This document shows, piece by piece, positions 8,290 through 16,544 of a DNA stretch of 64,000 nucleotides. Under the pieces are notes generated by a model that worked only from the letters and a program-made list of their open reading frames with translations, did no database searches and was not told the origin of the DNA. The position numbers were made by a program, and so were the translations under genes. Positions within the stretch are counted from its first letter, which is position 1. Each line of letters opens with the position of its first letter. The DNA is from Nocardia flavorosea (lineage in GTDB: Bacteria > Actinomycetota > Actinomycetes > Mycobacteriales > Mycobacteriaceae), in NCBI RefSeq assembly GCF_015477805.1, contig NZ_JADLQL010000007.1, positions 186,001 to 250,000 of the forward strand, written 5' to 3'.

Positions 8290-9216
8290 GTGGCGGTTCT
8301 GGCACTGGATATCGGAGCGACGAAATTCGCCGTGGGTCCGGTCGACGATATGGGGAATGTCTATGCGGTGCGGCGCGCGCCGGTGCCGCCCACCGGTGTG
8401 TGGGAGGTCTGCCGCGACTTGCTGCTGGCGGTTGCCGGCGGTGACACGGTGACGGCGGTGGGCATCGGATCGGCGGGGCCGGTGGATGTCCCGGCCGGGA
8501 TCACGGGCCCGCTCAATATCCCGGAATGGCGTTCCGGATTCGAGATCGTCGCCGCGGTCGGTGCACTCTTCCCGGGCGCGACCGTGCGTTTCGCGATGGA
8601 CGGCGCATGCCTGGCCTTGGCGGAACGGGAGTCGGGCGCGCTGCGCGGAGTCCGCAACGCCTTGGCGATGACCGTATCGTCCGGGATCGGCGGCGGAATT
8701 CTCGTCGACGGGCGGGTGTCGCTGGGACGCACCGGAAATGCCGGGCATATCGGCCATATCGTCGTGCCCGGCTGGGAAGTTCCGTGTGCCTGCGGCGGCG
8801 TGGGGTGTGTGGAAGCCGTGGCGAGCGGGATGTCTTCGGCGCGCTGGGCGCGGGAACGCGGCTGGAGCGGCGAGACCGGTGCCGAGCTGGCGCAGGCCGC
8901 CCGGGCGGGAGATTCGATCGCCCTGGCCGCGCTGGAGCGGGCCGGAACGGCGCTCGGTCAGGCGATCAGCTCCGCGGCCGGTCTGCTGGATATCGACACG
9001 GTGGTGGTAGGTGGCGGTTTCGCTCACTCCGGCGAGCCGCTCTGGCGGCCGTTGCGCGCGGCGGTCGAGCGGCATGCGCGGCTGAACTTCGTGCGCGGGC
9101 TCCGGGTGGAACTGTCCCGGCTCGACGAAGGCGCCACCCTGGTAGGCGCCGCCGTCCTGGCCCACTCGGAAACAGATCCTTTCGACCCCGAAACTCCCAC
9201 TCGCCCAGCGACGTGA
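8290..9216 (+). CDS. ROK family protein without DNA-binding domain
   Basis: A 308-residue ROK protein. The ATP site LALDIGATKFAVG is at the very N-terminus, the SSGIGGGILVDG segment follows, and the zinc motif CACGGVGCVEA is intact, so it has sugar-kinase (glucokinase-like) features. Unlike Rv0485, the ROK regulator at this locus in M. tuberculosis, no helix-turn-helix precedes the kinase fold. The start is GTG at 8290. Substrate is unknown. Confidence 0.85.
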   Translation: MAVLALDIGATKFAVGPVDDMGNVYAVRRAPVPPTGVWEVCRDLLLAVAGGDTVTAVGIGSAGPVDVPAGITGPLNIPEWRSGFEIVAAVGALFPGATVRFAMDGACLALAERESGALRGVRNALAMTVSSGIGGGILVDGRVSLGRTGNAGHIGHIVVPGWEVPCACGGVGCVEAVASGMSSARWARERGWSGETGAELAQAARAGDSIALAALERAGTALGQAISSAAGLLDIDTVVVGGGFAHSGEPLWRPLRAAVERHARLNFVRGLRVELSRLDEGATLVGAAVLAHSETDPFDPETPTRPAT

Positions 9217-9342
9217 CCCCACCGGTTCGCAAAACCGGACACACCGAACCGTAGTGACCTGCCGATGACCCCCTCCTCCGCATGGTTCGAGGCGAAGACG
9301 CCGGAGACGAAGCCGGATAAACAGCATGGCAGGATTACTCGT

Positions 9343-10080
9343 ATGACCTACACCCTCGTTTTGCTGCGCCACGGCGAGAGCGAATGGAATGCCCTGAACC
9401 TGTTCACCGGCTGGGTGGACGTGCATCTCACCGATAAGGGCATCGCCGAGGGGAAACGCGCCGGTGAACTGCTGGCCGAGCACGGCATCCTGCCCGATAT
9501 CGCCTATACCTCGCTGCTGCGCCGGGCGATCTCGACCGCGAATATCGCACTCGACGCCGCCGACCGGCACTGGATTCCGGTGGTCCGGGACTGGCGGCTC
9601 AACGAGCGGCACTACGGCGCCCTGCAGGGGAAGAACAAGGCGCAGATCCGGGACGAATACGGCGAGGACCAGTTCATGCTGTGGCGGCGTAGCTACGACA
9701 CCCCGCCGCCGCCGATCGATCTCGACGACGAATACAGCCAGACGGGCGACGCGCGGTACGCCGATATCGAGGTTCCGCGTACGGAATGCCTGCTCGATGT
9801 GGTGAACCGGATGGTTCCGTACTGGGAGTCGACCATCTCGCAGGAGCTGCGGACCGGCAAGACCGTGCTGGTGGCTGCGCACGGTAATTCGCTGCGTGCG
9901 CTGGTGAAGCATCTGGACCGGATCTCCGACGACGATATCGCGGGGCTGAATATCCCGACCGGGATTCCGTTGCGTTATGAACTGGACGAGGATATGCGTC
10001 CGGTTCGTCCGCGGGAGTACTTGGATCCGGAGGCCGCGGCGGCCGGAGCCGCCGCGGTGGCGAGCCAGGGCGGGCGCTGA
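9343..10080 (+). CDS. gpmA: 2,3-bisphosphoglycerate-dependent phosphoglycerate mutase
   Basis: Interconverts 3- and 2-phosphoglycerate in glycolysis. The 245-residue enzyme has LVLLRHGESEWN with the phosphohistidine at His10, the NERHYGALQGKNKAQ motif, and VLVAAHGNSLRALVKHL with the second histidine. The ATG at 9343 places the motif at the normal distance. It is followed by a strong hairpin. Confidence 0.95.
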   Translation: MTYTLVLLRHGESEWNALNLFTGWVDVHLTDKGIAEGKRAGELLAEHGILPDIAYTSLLRRAISTANIALDAADRHWIPVVRDWRLNERHYGALQGKNKAQIRDEYGEDQFMLWRRSYDTPPPPIDLDDEYSQTGDARYADIEVPRTECLLDVVNRMVPYWESTISQELRTGKTVLVAAHGNSLRALVKHLDRISDDDIAGLNIPTGIPLRYELDEDMRPVRPREYLDPEAAAAGAAAVASQGGR

Positions 10081-10092
10081 GAATTCTTTTGA

Positions 10093-10121
10093 ACGCCGCA
10101 GCCTGTAATGGGCTGCGGCGT
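10093..10121 (+). terminator. Hairpin after gpmA
   Basis: ACGCCGCAGCC and GGCTGCGGCGT form a perfect 11-bp stem around a seven-base loop, 12 bases after the gpmA stop. There is no U-tract after it, as is common for actinobacterial intrinsic terminators. The rest of the gap up to 10410 holds no gene. Confidence 0.7.
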
Positions 10122-10342
10122 GTTGTGGAGGCGCTCTGCGCCTGGAGGGGCCCTGTCAACCCGGTTTTTCACTCCGGCCGGTCGCTGTGCTCTCTCCTTC
10201 TGGTCGTTCCAGCACCGGGCGGGCCCCACCCATGGTCACAGGTTTTGTGGATTTTCCCGGTGGGGCGCGATTCTTTTTGTGGCTGGGCACCGCATTGTGT
10301 CGGGCGAAATCGGTTTCGGGTGACATCTGTCCCAGAAACCCT

Positions 10343-10371
10343 CGTTACCCGCCGGTAACGCTGTGTATGCT
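10343..10371 (+). promoter_or_regulatory. Palindrome and -10 box before the CocE-type hydrolase
   Basis: CGTTACC-CGCC-GGTAACG is a perfect 7-bp inverted repeat (10343-10360). It ends five bases before TATGCT (10366-10371), a good TANNNT -10 box. The palindrome would cover the region between -10 and -35, a typical repressor position. The regulator is unknown. Confidence 0.45.
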
Positions 10372-10410
10372 CTCGATCATTCGACCAGCTCGAGAGATGG
10401 ATCACGGCCT

Positions 10411-12462
10411 ATGAAGTTCGTGTTACGCGCCACAGTCGCCATGGCTGCCGCCGTGCTGCTGGTGCCGCTGTTGGGGGGCGGCGCCGCGGCCGCGCCGGTG
10501 GTTACCGGACCGGACGGGGGAGCGGCGGGTGCCCAGTGGGCCGCCACCCACGACGGGCCGCAGCAATACCCGAATATCCACATCACCTGGGATGTGCCGA
10601 TCACGATGAGTGACGGCACGGTGCTGAAGGCCAATGTGTACCGACCGGCCGATACTGCCTCGCGGCCGATCGATACCCGCACGCCTGTGCTGGTGAACAT
10701 GACGCCCTACACCAAACTGGCGTCCAACCTGGTCGATCACATGGGGTCCGTGCCGGGACTTTCCGATGCGGTGAGTCAGCTGGCTCGCGATATCGATATG
10801 ACCGGGACTCCGCTGTCCGGGCTCACCGATCTCACCAAGGCGCTCGGCGGCGGTGCACTACGGAGCTTCGCCGTCGACCGGCAACTGGTCAAGAGCGGCT
10901 ATGTGCAGGTCGTGGTGGACGTCCGGGGTACCGGGTTCTCCCAGGGCGTATGGGACATGCTGCGGCAGCGGGAACAGGCCGATACCGTCGAGGTGATCGA
11001 TTGGGCCGCCCGGCAGCCCTGGTCCGACGGACAGGTCGGGATGACCGGTATGTCGTATTCGGGGATCAACCAGCTCCAGGCCGCCGAAAAGCATCCGCCC
11101 GCGCTGAAGGCGCTGTTCCCCGTCGTGCCGGGCAGTGATCTCGCCCAGGATGTACTCATGCCCGGTGGCGGGTTCGGCTTCAACTTCATCCCGCTGTGGA
11201 TGACACTGATCAACGCGACCAAATGGGTCCCGAATGTGGAATCCATGGTCAACGGGACCTTCGATGCGCGGTGGTTGCACGACCGGCTGTCCTCGCCGTT
11301 CACCTACCTGGACGTTTTCCTCAACGCCTACACCACCCCGCGGGTGGAGGATCTGGATCCGCGGCTGCAAGAGATGATCCGCGGCGACAGTCCCGACCGG
11401 CAGGCATGGCTGGGCAACCCGGCGAATATCCATGTGCCGACCTTCGTGACCGGTGGCTGGCACGACCTGTTCACCTACTCCGAATCGCAGATCTACAACG
11501 AGATGCCGCTCCCGCCCGGACAGAAACAGCTGCTCATGGGCGATACCTATCACATCAATTCGGGTAGCGAAGCGGGCAAACCCGGGCTGCCGCCGCGCTT
11601 GGACGTGCTGCAGCGCGCCTGGTTCGACAAGTGGCTGAAAGGTATCGACAACGGCATCGACCGGTACGGGCCGGTGACCTTGCGGCAGCAGGGTGCAGGC
11701 TGGGTCACCCGGGACGGTTTCGGCGCGAGCGCACCGGCCGATCAGCAGGCCGAACACCGGCGGATGTATTTGTCCGCGGCGCCCAGCGGGACCGGCGGTC
11801 ACAGCGTGCACGACGGATCGCTGACCACCGTCGCCGACAGTTCCGCGCGCCTGACCGTGGCTCCGGGGCTCACCGGTTTGTGTTCCAACGACGCCGGTCA
11901 GGCCACCGCGGGCGTGATCGCGATCATCAATGCCTGCGGTGCGGATTCCCGGATCCAGGAATCGAACGGGCTGACCTTCACCAGTGCCCCGGTCACCGAA
12001 GCCGTCGATATCTCCGGCCCGATCGCGGTGCATCTGGAGACCGTGCACGATGCGGCCGACGGCTACTGGTCGGTGACGGTCAACGATGTGGCGCCGGACG
12101 GGCAGTCGCGGGTGCTGTCCTCGGGGCAGTTGATGGCCTCGCTGCGGGAGATCGACGAATCCCGCAGCAGCCGGTCGGCGAACGGCGACTACACCGATCC
12201 GCGGCCGTTCGTCACGATCGAACACCGGCGGCTGACCGTGCCGGGTGAGATCACCGCACTCGATATCGCGGTCCCCGCGATCGAGGCGCGGCTGGAGCCG
12301 GGGCACCGGCTGCGCGTGGATGTCTATGCCGGCAATCCGCCCAAGGGGGTGCCGCCGCTGCCGATGCTGCTCGACACCGGGTTCAAGCCACAGCATGTGC
12401 AGCTCGACCCGAACCGGCCGAGTTTCGTGAACGTGCCGGTGCGCGGAAACCCCGGCTGGTGA
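10411..12462 (+). CDS. Secreted CocE/NonD (X-Pro dipeptidyl-peptidase S15) hydrolase
   Basis: A 683-residue secreted serine hydrolase. A signal peptide (MKFVLRATVA, hydrophobic core, GGGAAAAP) ends near residue 28. The S15 domain has VVVDVRGTGFSQG and the nucleophile elbow GMTGMSYSG with Ser215, and WFDKWLKG leads into the C-terminal PepX_C jelly roll. Such enzymes cleave esters or acyl amides; Rhodococcus CocE (cocaine esterase) is a family member. The ATG at 10411 is chosen because it starts the signal peptide. Terminated by the hairpin at 12486-12520. Confidence 0.88.
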   Translation: MKFVLRATVAMAAAVLLVPLLGGGAAAAPVVTGPDGGAAGAQWAATHDGPQQYPNIHITWDVPITMSDGTVLKANVYRPADTASRPIDTRTPVLVNMTPYTKLASNLVDHMGSVPGLSDAVSQLARDIDMTGTPLSGLTDLTKALGGGALRSFAVDRQLVKSGYVQVVVDVRGTGFSQGVWDMLRQREQADTVEVIDWAARQPWSDGQVGMTGMSYSGINQLQAAEKHPPALKALFPVVPGSDLAQDVLMPGGGFGFNFIPLWMTLINATKWVPNVESMVNGTFDARWLHDRLSSPFTYLDVFLNAYTTPRVEDLDPRLQEMIRGDSPDRQAWLGNPANIHVPTFVTGGWHDLFTYSESQIYNEMPLPPGQKQLLMGDTYHINSGSEAGKPGLPPRLDVLQRAWFDKWLKGIDNGIDRYGPVTLRQQGAGWVTRDGFGASAPADQQAEHRRMYLSAAPSGTGGHSVHDGSLTTVADSSARLTVAPGLTGLCSNDAGQATAGVIAIINACGADSRIQESNGLTFTSAPVTEAVDISGPIAVHLETVHDAADGYWSVTVNDVAPDGQSRVLSSGQLMASLREIDESRSSRSANGDYTDPRPFVTIEHRRLTVPGEITALDIAVPAIEARLEPGHRLRVDVYAGNPPKGVPPLPMLLDTGFKPQHVQLDPNRPSFVNVPVRGNPGW

Positions 12463-12485
12463 TCGCTCGGCCGGGCTGATCGACG

Positions 12486-12520
12486 CGAACCCCGTTGTGT
12501 CCCAGACGCAACGGGGTTCG
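12486..12520 (+). terminator. Hairpin after the secreted hydrolase
   Basis: AACCCCGTTG and CAACGGGGTT form a perfect 10-bp stem, extended by two more pairs on the outside, around an 11-base loop. It lies just after the stop and before the senX3 promoter. No U-tract follows. Confidence 0.7.
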
Positions 12521-12645
12521 TCGTGGATCGGGGGCTGACACGCCCGGATCGATTCGAAACCCGGCCCTCGCCCAACAATGCGTAAACGCCCGGCGAACAC
12601 CGCCGTAATCGCCCGTGACCTGCGTGAAACTTCACCGACCCCGGG

Positions 12646-12673
12646 TTTGTTTACGCGTCGTCGACCGTACGAT
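12646..12673 (+). promoter_or_regulatory. senX3-regX3 promoter
   Basis: TTTGTT at 12646-12651, a 16-base spacer and TACGAT at 12668-12673 form a plausible sigma-A promoter, with seven bases from the -10 box to the GTG of senX3, so the mRNA would be leaderless. Upstream of it, GTGAAACTTCACC near 12624 is a partly palindromic element that could bind RegX3; that part is a guess. Confidence 0.45.
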
Positions 12674-12680
12674 TCTTGGT

Positions 12681-13916
12681 GTGAGCGTTCCCCAGGCCGT
12701 ACTGCTGGCAGTCCTGGCGGCTGTCGTCGGACTGGCCGTCGGTGGACTGGTGATCCCGTATGTGAACGCCCGGACGGCGCAACGTCGCCAAGCCGACTCC
12801 GGTCTCACCATGTCCCAGGTCCTCGATCTGATCGTGCTCGCCTCGGAAAGCGGTATCGCGGTCGTGGACGAGTACCGCGATGTCGTGCTCGTCAATCCGC
12901 GCGCCGAGGAACTCGGTCTGGTGCGCAACCGGCTGCTCGACGAACGCGCCTGGGAAGCGGTGGAGAAGGTGCTGGCCACCGCCGAATCGGCGGAGTTCGA
13001 TCTCACCGCCGAGAAACCCACACCGGGGCGGGGCCGGATCGCGGTGCGGGGGCTGGCCCGGCCGCTCTCGCCGGAGGAGACCAGTTTCACCGTCCTGTTC
13101 GCCGACGACGATTCCGAACAGGCGCGGATGGAAGCCACCCGCCGCGATTTCGTCGCCAATGTGAGCCATGAGCTCAAAACCCCGGTCGGCGCGATGAGCC
13201 TGCTGGCCGAGGCGCTGCTGGAATCGGCCGACGATCCCGAGGCCGTCCGGCATTTCGGCGAGCGCGTCCTGGCCGAATCCAGCCGCCTCGGGAAGATGGT
13301 CACCGAGTTGATCGCCCTGTCGCGACTGCAAGGGGCGGAGAAACTGCCAGAGCTCGAGGTCGTCGATGTCGATACGGTCGTCAACCAGGCGGTGGACCGG
13401 TCCCGTACGGCCGCCGAAGCCGCGGGCATCACGGTCAGCACCGACCGGCCCAGCGGGCTCGAGGTCCGCGGCGACGAAACCCTGCTCATCACCGCGCTGT
13501 CGAACCTGGTGGAGAACGCCATCGCCTATTCCCCGCGCGGTTCGCATGTTTCGGTCAGCCGGTCGATCCGCGGCGACTATGTGGCGATGGCCGTCACCGA
13601 CCGGGGGATCGGGATCGCCAAGGACGACCAGGAACGCGTATTCGAACGTTTCTTCCGATCCGATAAAGCACGGTCCCGCGCGACCGGGGGAACCGGCCTC
13701 GGCCTGGCCATCGTGAAACATGTCGCCGCCAACCACAACGGGGAGATCACGCTGTGGAGCAAGCTCGGCACCGGCTCGACATTCACCCTGCGCATACCCG
13801 CGCACCAGGAGACCGACGGTAACGACGCCGCCGGTCTGTCCGCGTTGACGAAAAGAGAACCCAGCCCGCGGCCGCCCGGCCCGGGCCGATCGAATGGTGT
13901 GGAGGCACGCAGATGA
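12681..13916 (+). CDS. senX3: Phosphate-responsive sensor histidine kinase
   Basis: Sensor of the SenX3-RegX3 system, which responds to phosphate limitation. The 411 residues hold one N-terminal membrane segment (about 5-27), a PAS-like region, the H box NVSHELKTPVGAM with His163, the N box NLVENAIAYSPRG, and G boxes DRGIGIAKDDQERVFERFF and GGTGLGLAIVKHV. Sequence and order match mycobacterial SenX3. The GTG at 12681 gives the expected short N-terminus before the membrane helix. It overlaps regX3 by four bases. Confidence 0.95.
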   Translation: MSVPQAVLLAVLAAVVGLAVGGLVIPYVNARTAQRRQADSGLTMSQVLDLIVLASESGIAVVDEYRDVVLVNPRAEELGLVRNRLLDERAWEAVEKVLATAESAEFDLTAEKPTPGRGRIAVRGLARPLSPEETSFTVLFADDDSEQARMEATRRDFVANVSHELKTPVGAMSLLAEALLESADDPEAVRHFGERVLAESSRLGKMVTELIALSRLQGAEKLPELEVVDVDTVVNQAVDRSRTAAEAAGITVSTDRPSGLEVRGDETLLITALSNLVENAIAYSPRGSHVSVSRSIRGDYVAMAVTDRGIGIAKDDQERVFERFFRSDKARSRATGGTGLGLAIVKHVAANHNGEITLWSKLGTGSTFTLRIPAHQETDGNDAAGLSALTKREPSPRPPGPGRSNGVEARR

Positions 13917-14602
13917 CGAGTGTGTTGATCGTCGAGGACGAGGAATCGCTGGCCGACCCGCTCGCCTTCTTGCTGCGCAAGGAAGGTTTCGAGGTCACGG
14001 TCGTGGGCGACGGCCCCTCGGCGCTCGCCGAGTTCGACCGCTCCGGCGCCGATATCGTCCTGCTGGACCTGATGCTGCCCGGGATGAGCGGTACCGATGT
14101 CTGCAAACAGTTGCGCACTCGCAGCGGCGTCCCGGTGATCATGGTCACCGCCCGCGACAGCGAGATCGACAAGGTGGTCGGACTGGAACTCGGTGCCGAC
14201 GACTACGTCACCAAACCGTATTCGGCGCGGGAACTGATCGCCCGGATCCGGGCAGTGCTGCGCCGCGGCGCCGGCGACGAACTGGACGCCGGTAGTGAGA
14301 ACGGTGTGCTGGAGGCGGGGCCGGTGCGGATGGATGTGGACCGGCACACGGTGCTGGTGAACGGCAACCCGGTGACCCTGCCGTTGAAGGAGTTCGACCT
14401 GCTCGAATACCTGCTCCGCAACTCCGGCCGGGTACTCACCCGTGGCCAGTTGATCGACCGGGTGTGGGGCGCGGACTACGTCGGTGACACCAAAACCCTC
14501 GATGTGCATGTCAAACGGCTGCGGTCGAAGATCGAGTCCGATCCGGCGCGGCCCGAACACCTGGTGACCGTGCGCGGTCTCGGTTACAAGCTGGAAGCCT
14601 GA
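13913..14602 (+). CDS. regX3: Response regulator RegX3
   Basis: OmpR/PhoB-type regulator of 229 residues, phosphorylated by SenX3. The receiver domain has the acidic pair EDEE near residues 8-11, phospho-acceptor Asp52 in LLDLMLPG, the MVTARD switch and YVTKPYS lysine. The winged helix follows from about residue 125, ending VRGLGYKLEA. GGAGG lies about nine bases upstream of the ATG, inside senX3, and the four-base overlap implies coupled translation. Confidence 0.96.
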   Translation: MTSVLIVEDEESLADPLAFLLRKEGFEVTVVGDGPSALAEFDRSGADIVLLDLMLPGMSGTDVCKQLRTRSGVPVIMVTARDSEIDKVVGLELGADDYVTKPYSARELIARIRAVLRRGAGDELDAGSENGVLEAGPVRMDVDRHTVLVNGNPVTLPLKEFDLLEYLLRNSGRVLTRGQLIDRVWGADYVGDTKTLDVHVKRLRSKIESDPARPEHLVTVRGLGYKLEA

Positions 14603-14943
14603 GGCCCTTCCGGGACGCGCTGCGCGTCGGAGCAGGACTCTCTCGCTCGGGACCACAGCTCGACCGAGCCCGGAGCCCGCAGGCGGCGGCGCGTCGCCAC
14701 GAAGGAACCGCAGTCGGGCCGAGCGCAATGCCCGAGTGGGCAGAACTCGGGGTGGCGGTCGCCACGGAATGCGTCCCCGGGCCTGAGGAAACGCAGCCGC
14801 GAGCGAGGGGGCCGATTGCGCAGTGGTCATGTCGGGGCGCTCAGCGCATGTCTGTGAATCGGCTCGCCGAGCAAGGCGCGGCAAGGGGTTTTGCAGCCCG
14901 GAAGTGCGGTGCCCGCTGGCCTGCCGGGTTGCCGGACACGCTG
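14603..14943. other. Intergenic region after regX3
   Basis: These 341 bases between the convergent regX3 and the secreted-protein gene contain no supported gene. A small perfect hairpin GACGCG-CTG-CGCGTC lies at 14614-14628, 11 bases after the regX3 stop, and may act as a weak terminator. The rest shows no recognised signal. Confidence 0.45.
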
Positions 14944-15519
14944 TCAGGGGAAGTAGATCCAGACCTCGCCCACGGGCGTCTCTGTCCGGTGCAGGGGTGC
15001 CCAGCCCAGGCCGTCTTCCTGGCTGCAGTCGTAGAGCGGCACGGTGGTGCCGTTACCGCGGCAGACGATACTGCGCCGGGTTCCGTGTGGGCTGAGTACC
15101 AGTTGTTTGCCGGTATCGCGGGCGGCCAGCGCGTTGGGGGCACCGAGCGGAACGAATTCGGTGCTGCGGTCGGAGAACTGATGAGGGTCCGGGCCGGGTT
15201 GTGCGTACGCGCCCGCCGAGGCCGCGGTCAGGCCCGCCGCGATGAGCACGGCCGTGCAGAAAACGCGGGGTGCGGCAACCGCCCGGACAGTGCGGGCTGT
15301 CCGACCGGCCGACCGGAGCGTTTCGGGCCGCCACGCCTGCGGCCGTAGTGTGCGAGCCGGCCGAACCCGGCGGCCTTCTCCTGGCGGACGGCGCGACAGA
15401 GAGGATTTACCGGGAACGACCGCGGCACTGCGCGGCCTGTGCCCGCCCGAGTAGGTGGGGGGTTTTCGATCGGGGCGAACGGTCCTGGTGCGGAATGCAG
15501 CGAATCGCCCGATTTTCAT
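14944..15519 (-). CDS. Secreted protein of unknown function with long basic N-terminus
   Basis: A 191-residue protein. A hydrophobic segment at about residues 81-105 ends in SAGAYA, a signal-peptidase-like site (after residue 106). The mature part of about 85 residues has two cysteines (153 and 165) that could form a disulphide. Unusually, some 78 Arg/Pro-rich residues precede the hydrophobic core. The ATG at 15519 is backed by GGAGG seven bases upstream, and no ATG, GTG or TTG occurs closer to the core. No family recognised. Confidence 0.65.
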   Translation of the reverse strand: MKIGRFAAFRTRTVRPDRKPPTYSGGHRPRSAAVVPGKSSLSRRPPGEGRRVRPARTLRPQAWRPETLRSAGRTARTVRAVAAPRVFCTAVLIAAGLTAASAGAYAQPGPDPHQFSDRSTEFVPLGAPNALAARDTGKQLVLSPHGTRRSIVCRGNGTTVPLYDCSQEDGLGWAPLHRTETPVGEVWIYFP

Positions 15520-15548
15520 GGCGCGGCCTCCGGGGGTGGGAGTTATCG

Positions 15549-16499
15549 CTACTCGAGTCCCCGGATTTTATCGGGCGCCGGCTGGAAACCGTTGTGACGC
15601 GCCCGGGCCTTGCGGCGGGCCTGGGTGGTCGCGGGGTGCTCGGCGATGACCGGGGTCCCCTCGCGGCGCCGCAGCTGCCGTTCCAGCTCCCGATAGGCGG
15701 GTTCGCCGAGCAGTTCGACGAGTTCGGCCCGGTAGGCCTGCCAGACCGGACGTTCCCCGATATGCGCGTCGGGTGATCCGGAGCAGTACCAGTCGAGGTC
15801 GATTCCGCCGGGCCCCCAGCCGCGCCGATCGTATTCGGTGAGCACCGTCCGCAGGATCTGCACGCCGTCCGGCCGGGTCACCCACTCTTGGGTCCGGCGG
15901 ATCGGGAGCTGCCAGCAGACGTCGGGCTTGACGGTATGCGGCTCCAGGCCCCGGCGGACGGCCATGATATGCAGGGCGCATCCCGCCCCGCCCGGGAAAT
16001 CCGGGCGGTTGAGGAAGATGCAGGCGTCGTCGATGCGCCGCGTCCGTTCGGCGGTCTCGCCGTCGAGCTCGTCGGTTTCCAGGTAGGACTTCCGGCCGAT
16101 CTTGCCCTTGTCGTTGCGCGCCCGGTCCATCAGCTGCCAATCGTCGGGGGTCAGCATCTTCACCGCTTTGCGCAGCCGTTTGCGATCGTCGTCGTCGGAA
16201 AGGAACGCCCCGTGGGTGCAGCAGCCGGCATCGGGTTGCTCGGCGAGGATGCCTTGACAGGCGGGGGTGCCGAAAACGCAGGTCCAGTGCGAGAGCAGCC
16301 AGGTCAGATCGGCCGCGATCAGGTGTTCGTCGTCGGCCGGATCCACGAACTCCAGCCATTCCCGGGGAAAATCGAGCGGCACTTCGCGGCTCGGCCGCAT
16401 CTTCGGCATCGGAAGATCGGTCGCGGGGTGCCCGGTGGGGGCGGGCACTGAGTCGTTCGTGGCTGCGCCAGACGTCACAACCCCTAACGCTAACACCAC
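15549..16499 (-). CDS. Cysteine-rich conserved actinobacterial protein (Rv0495c-like)
   Basis: A protein of up to 316 residues, matching Rv0495c by position and character. Cysteines at 74, 81, 93, 94, 150, 164 and 185, with CCTHGAF and GCALHIM motifs, resemble the metal-chelating cysteine clusters of the YkgJ/DUF3109 type. A bound Zn or Fe is likely but unproven. The N-terminus is uncertain: GTG-GTG at 16499 is the longest, and the ATG beginning MPKMRPSREVPLDF may be the real start. Divergent from the phosphatase gene. Confidence 0.75.
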   Translation of the reverse strand: MVLALGVVTSGAATNDSVPAPTGHPATDLPMPKMRPSREVPLDFPREWLEFVDPADDEHLIAADLTWLLSHWTCVFGTPACQGILAEQPDAGCCTHGAFLSDDDDRKRLRKAVKMLTPDDWQLMDRARNDKGKIGRKSYLETDELDGETAERTRRIDDACIFLNRPDFPGGAGCALHIMAVRRGLEPHTVKPDVCWQLPIRRTQEWVTRPDGVQILRTVLTEYDRRGWGPGGIDLDWYCSGSPDAHIGERPVWQAYRAELVELLGEPAYRELERQLRRREGTPVIAEHPATTQARRKARARHNGFQPAPDKIRGLE

Positions 16500-16531
16500 G
16501 ACCAGGTCGATTGCTGTTCAGGTAGACCAAG

Positions 16532-16537
16532 TACCGT
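16532..16537 (+). promoter_or_regulatory. -10 box of the Ppx/GppA-like gene
   Basis: TACCGT fits the TANNNT consensus and is followed by seven bases and the GTG at 16545. This supports that start and a leaderless transcript over the more upstream GTG at 16536, which overlaps the box. TTGCTG at 16511-16516 is a possible but closely spaced -35 element. Confidence 0.5.
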
Positions 16538-16544
16538 GTTCGGG

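Noticed and set aside
7915..9912. 665-residue open frame on the minus strand
   Set aside because: It lies opposite the ROK and gpmA genes, both with clear motifs; the translation is low-complexity.
10858..12600. 580-residue open frame on the minus strand
   Set aside because: It is antisense to the secreted hydrolase and has no domain or start signal.
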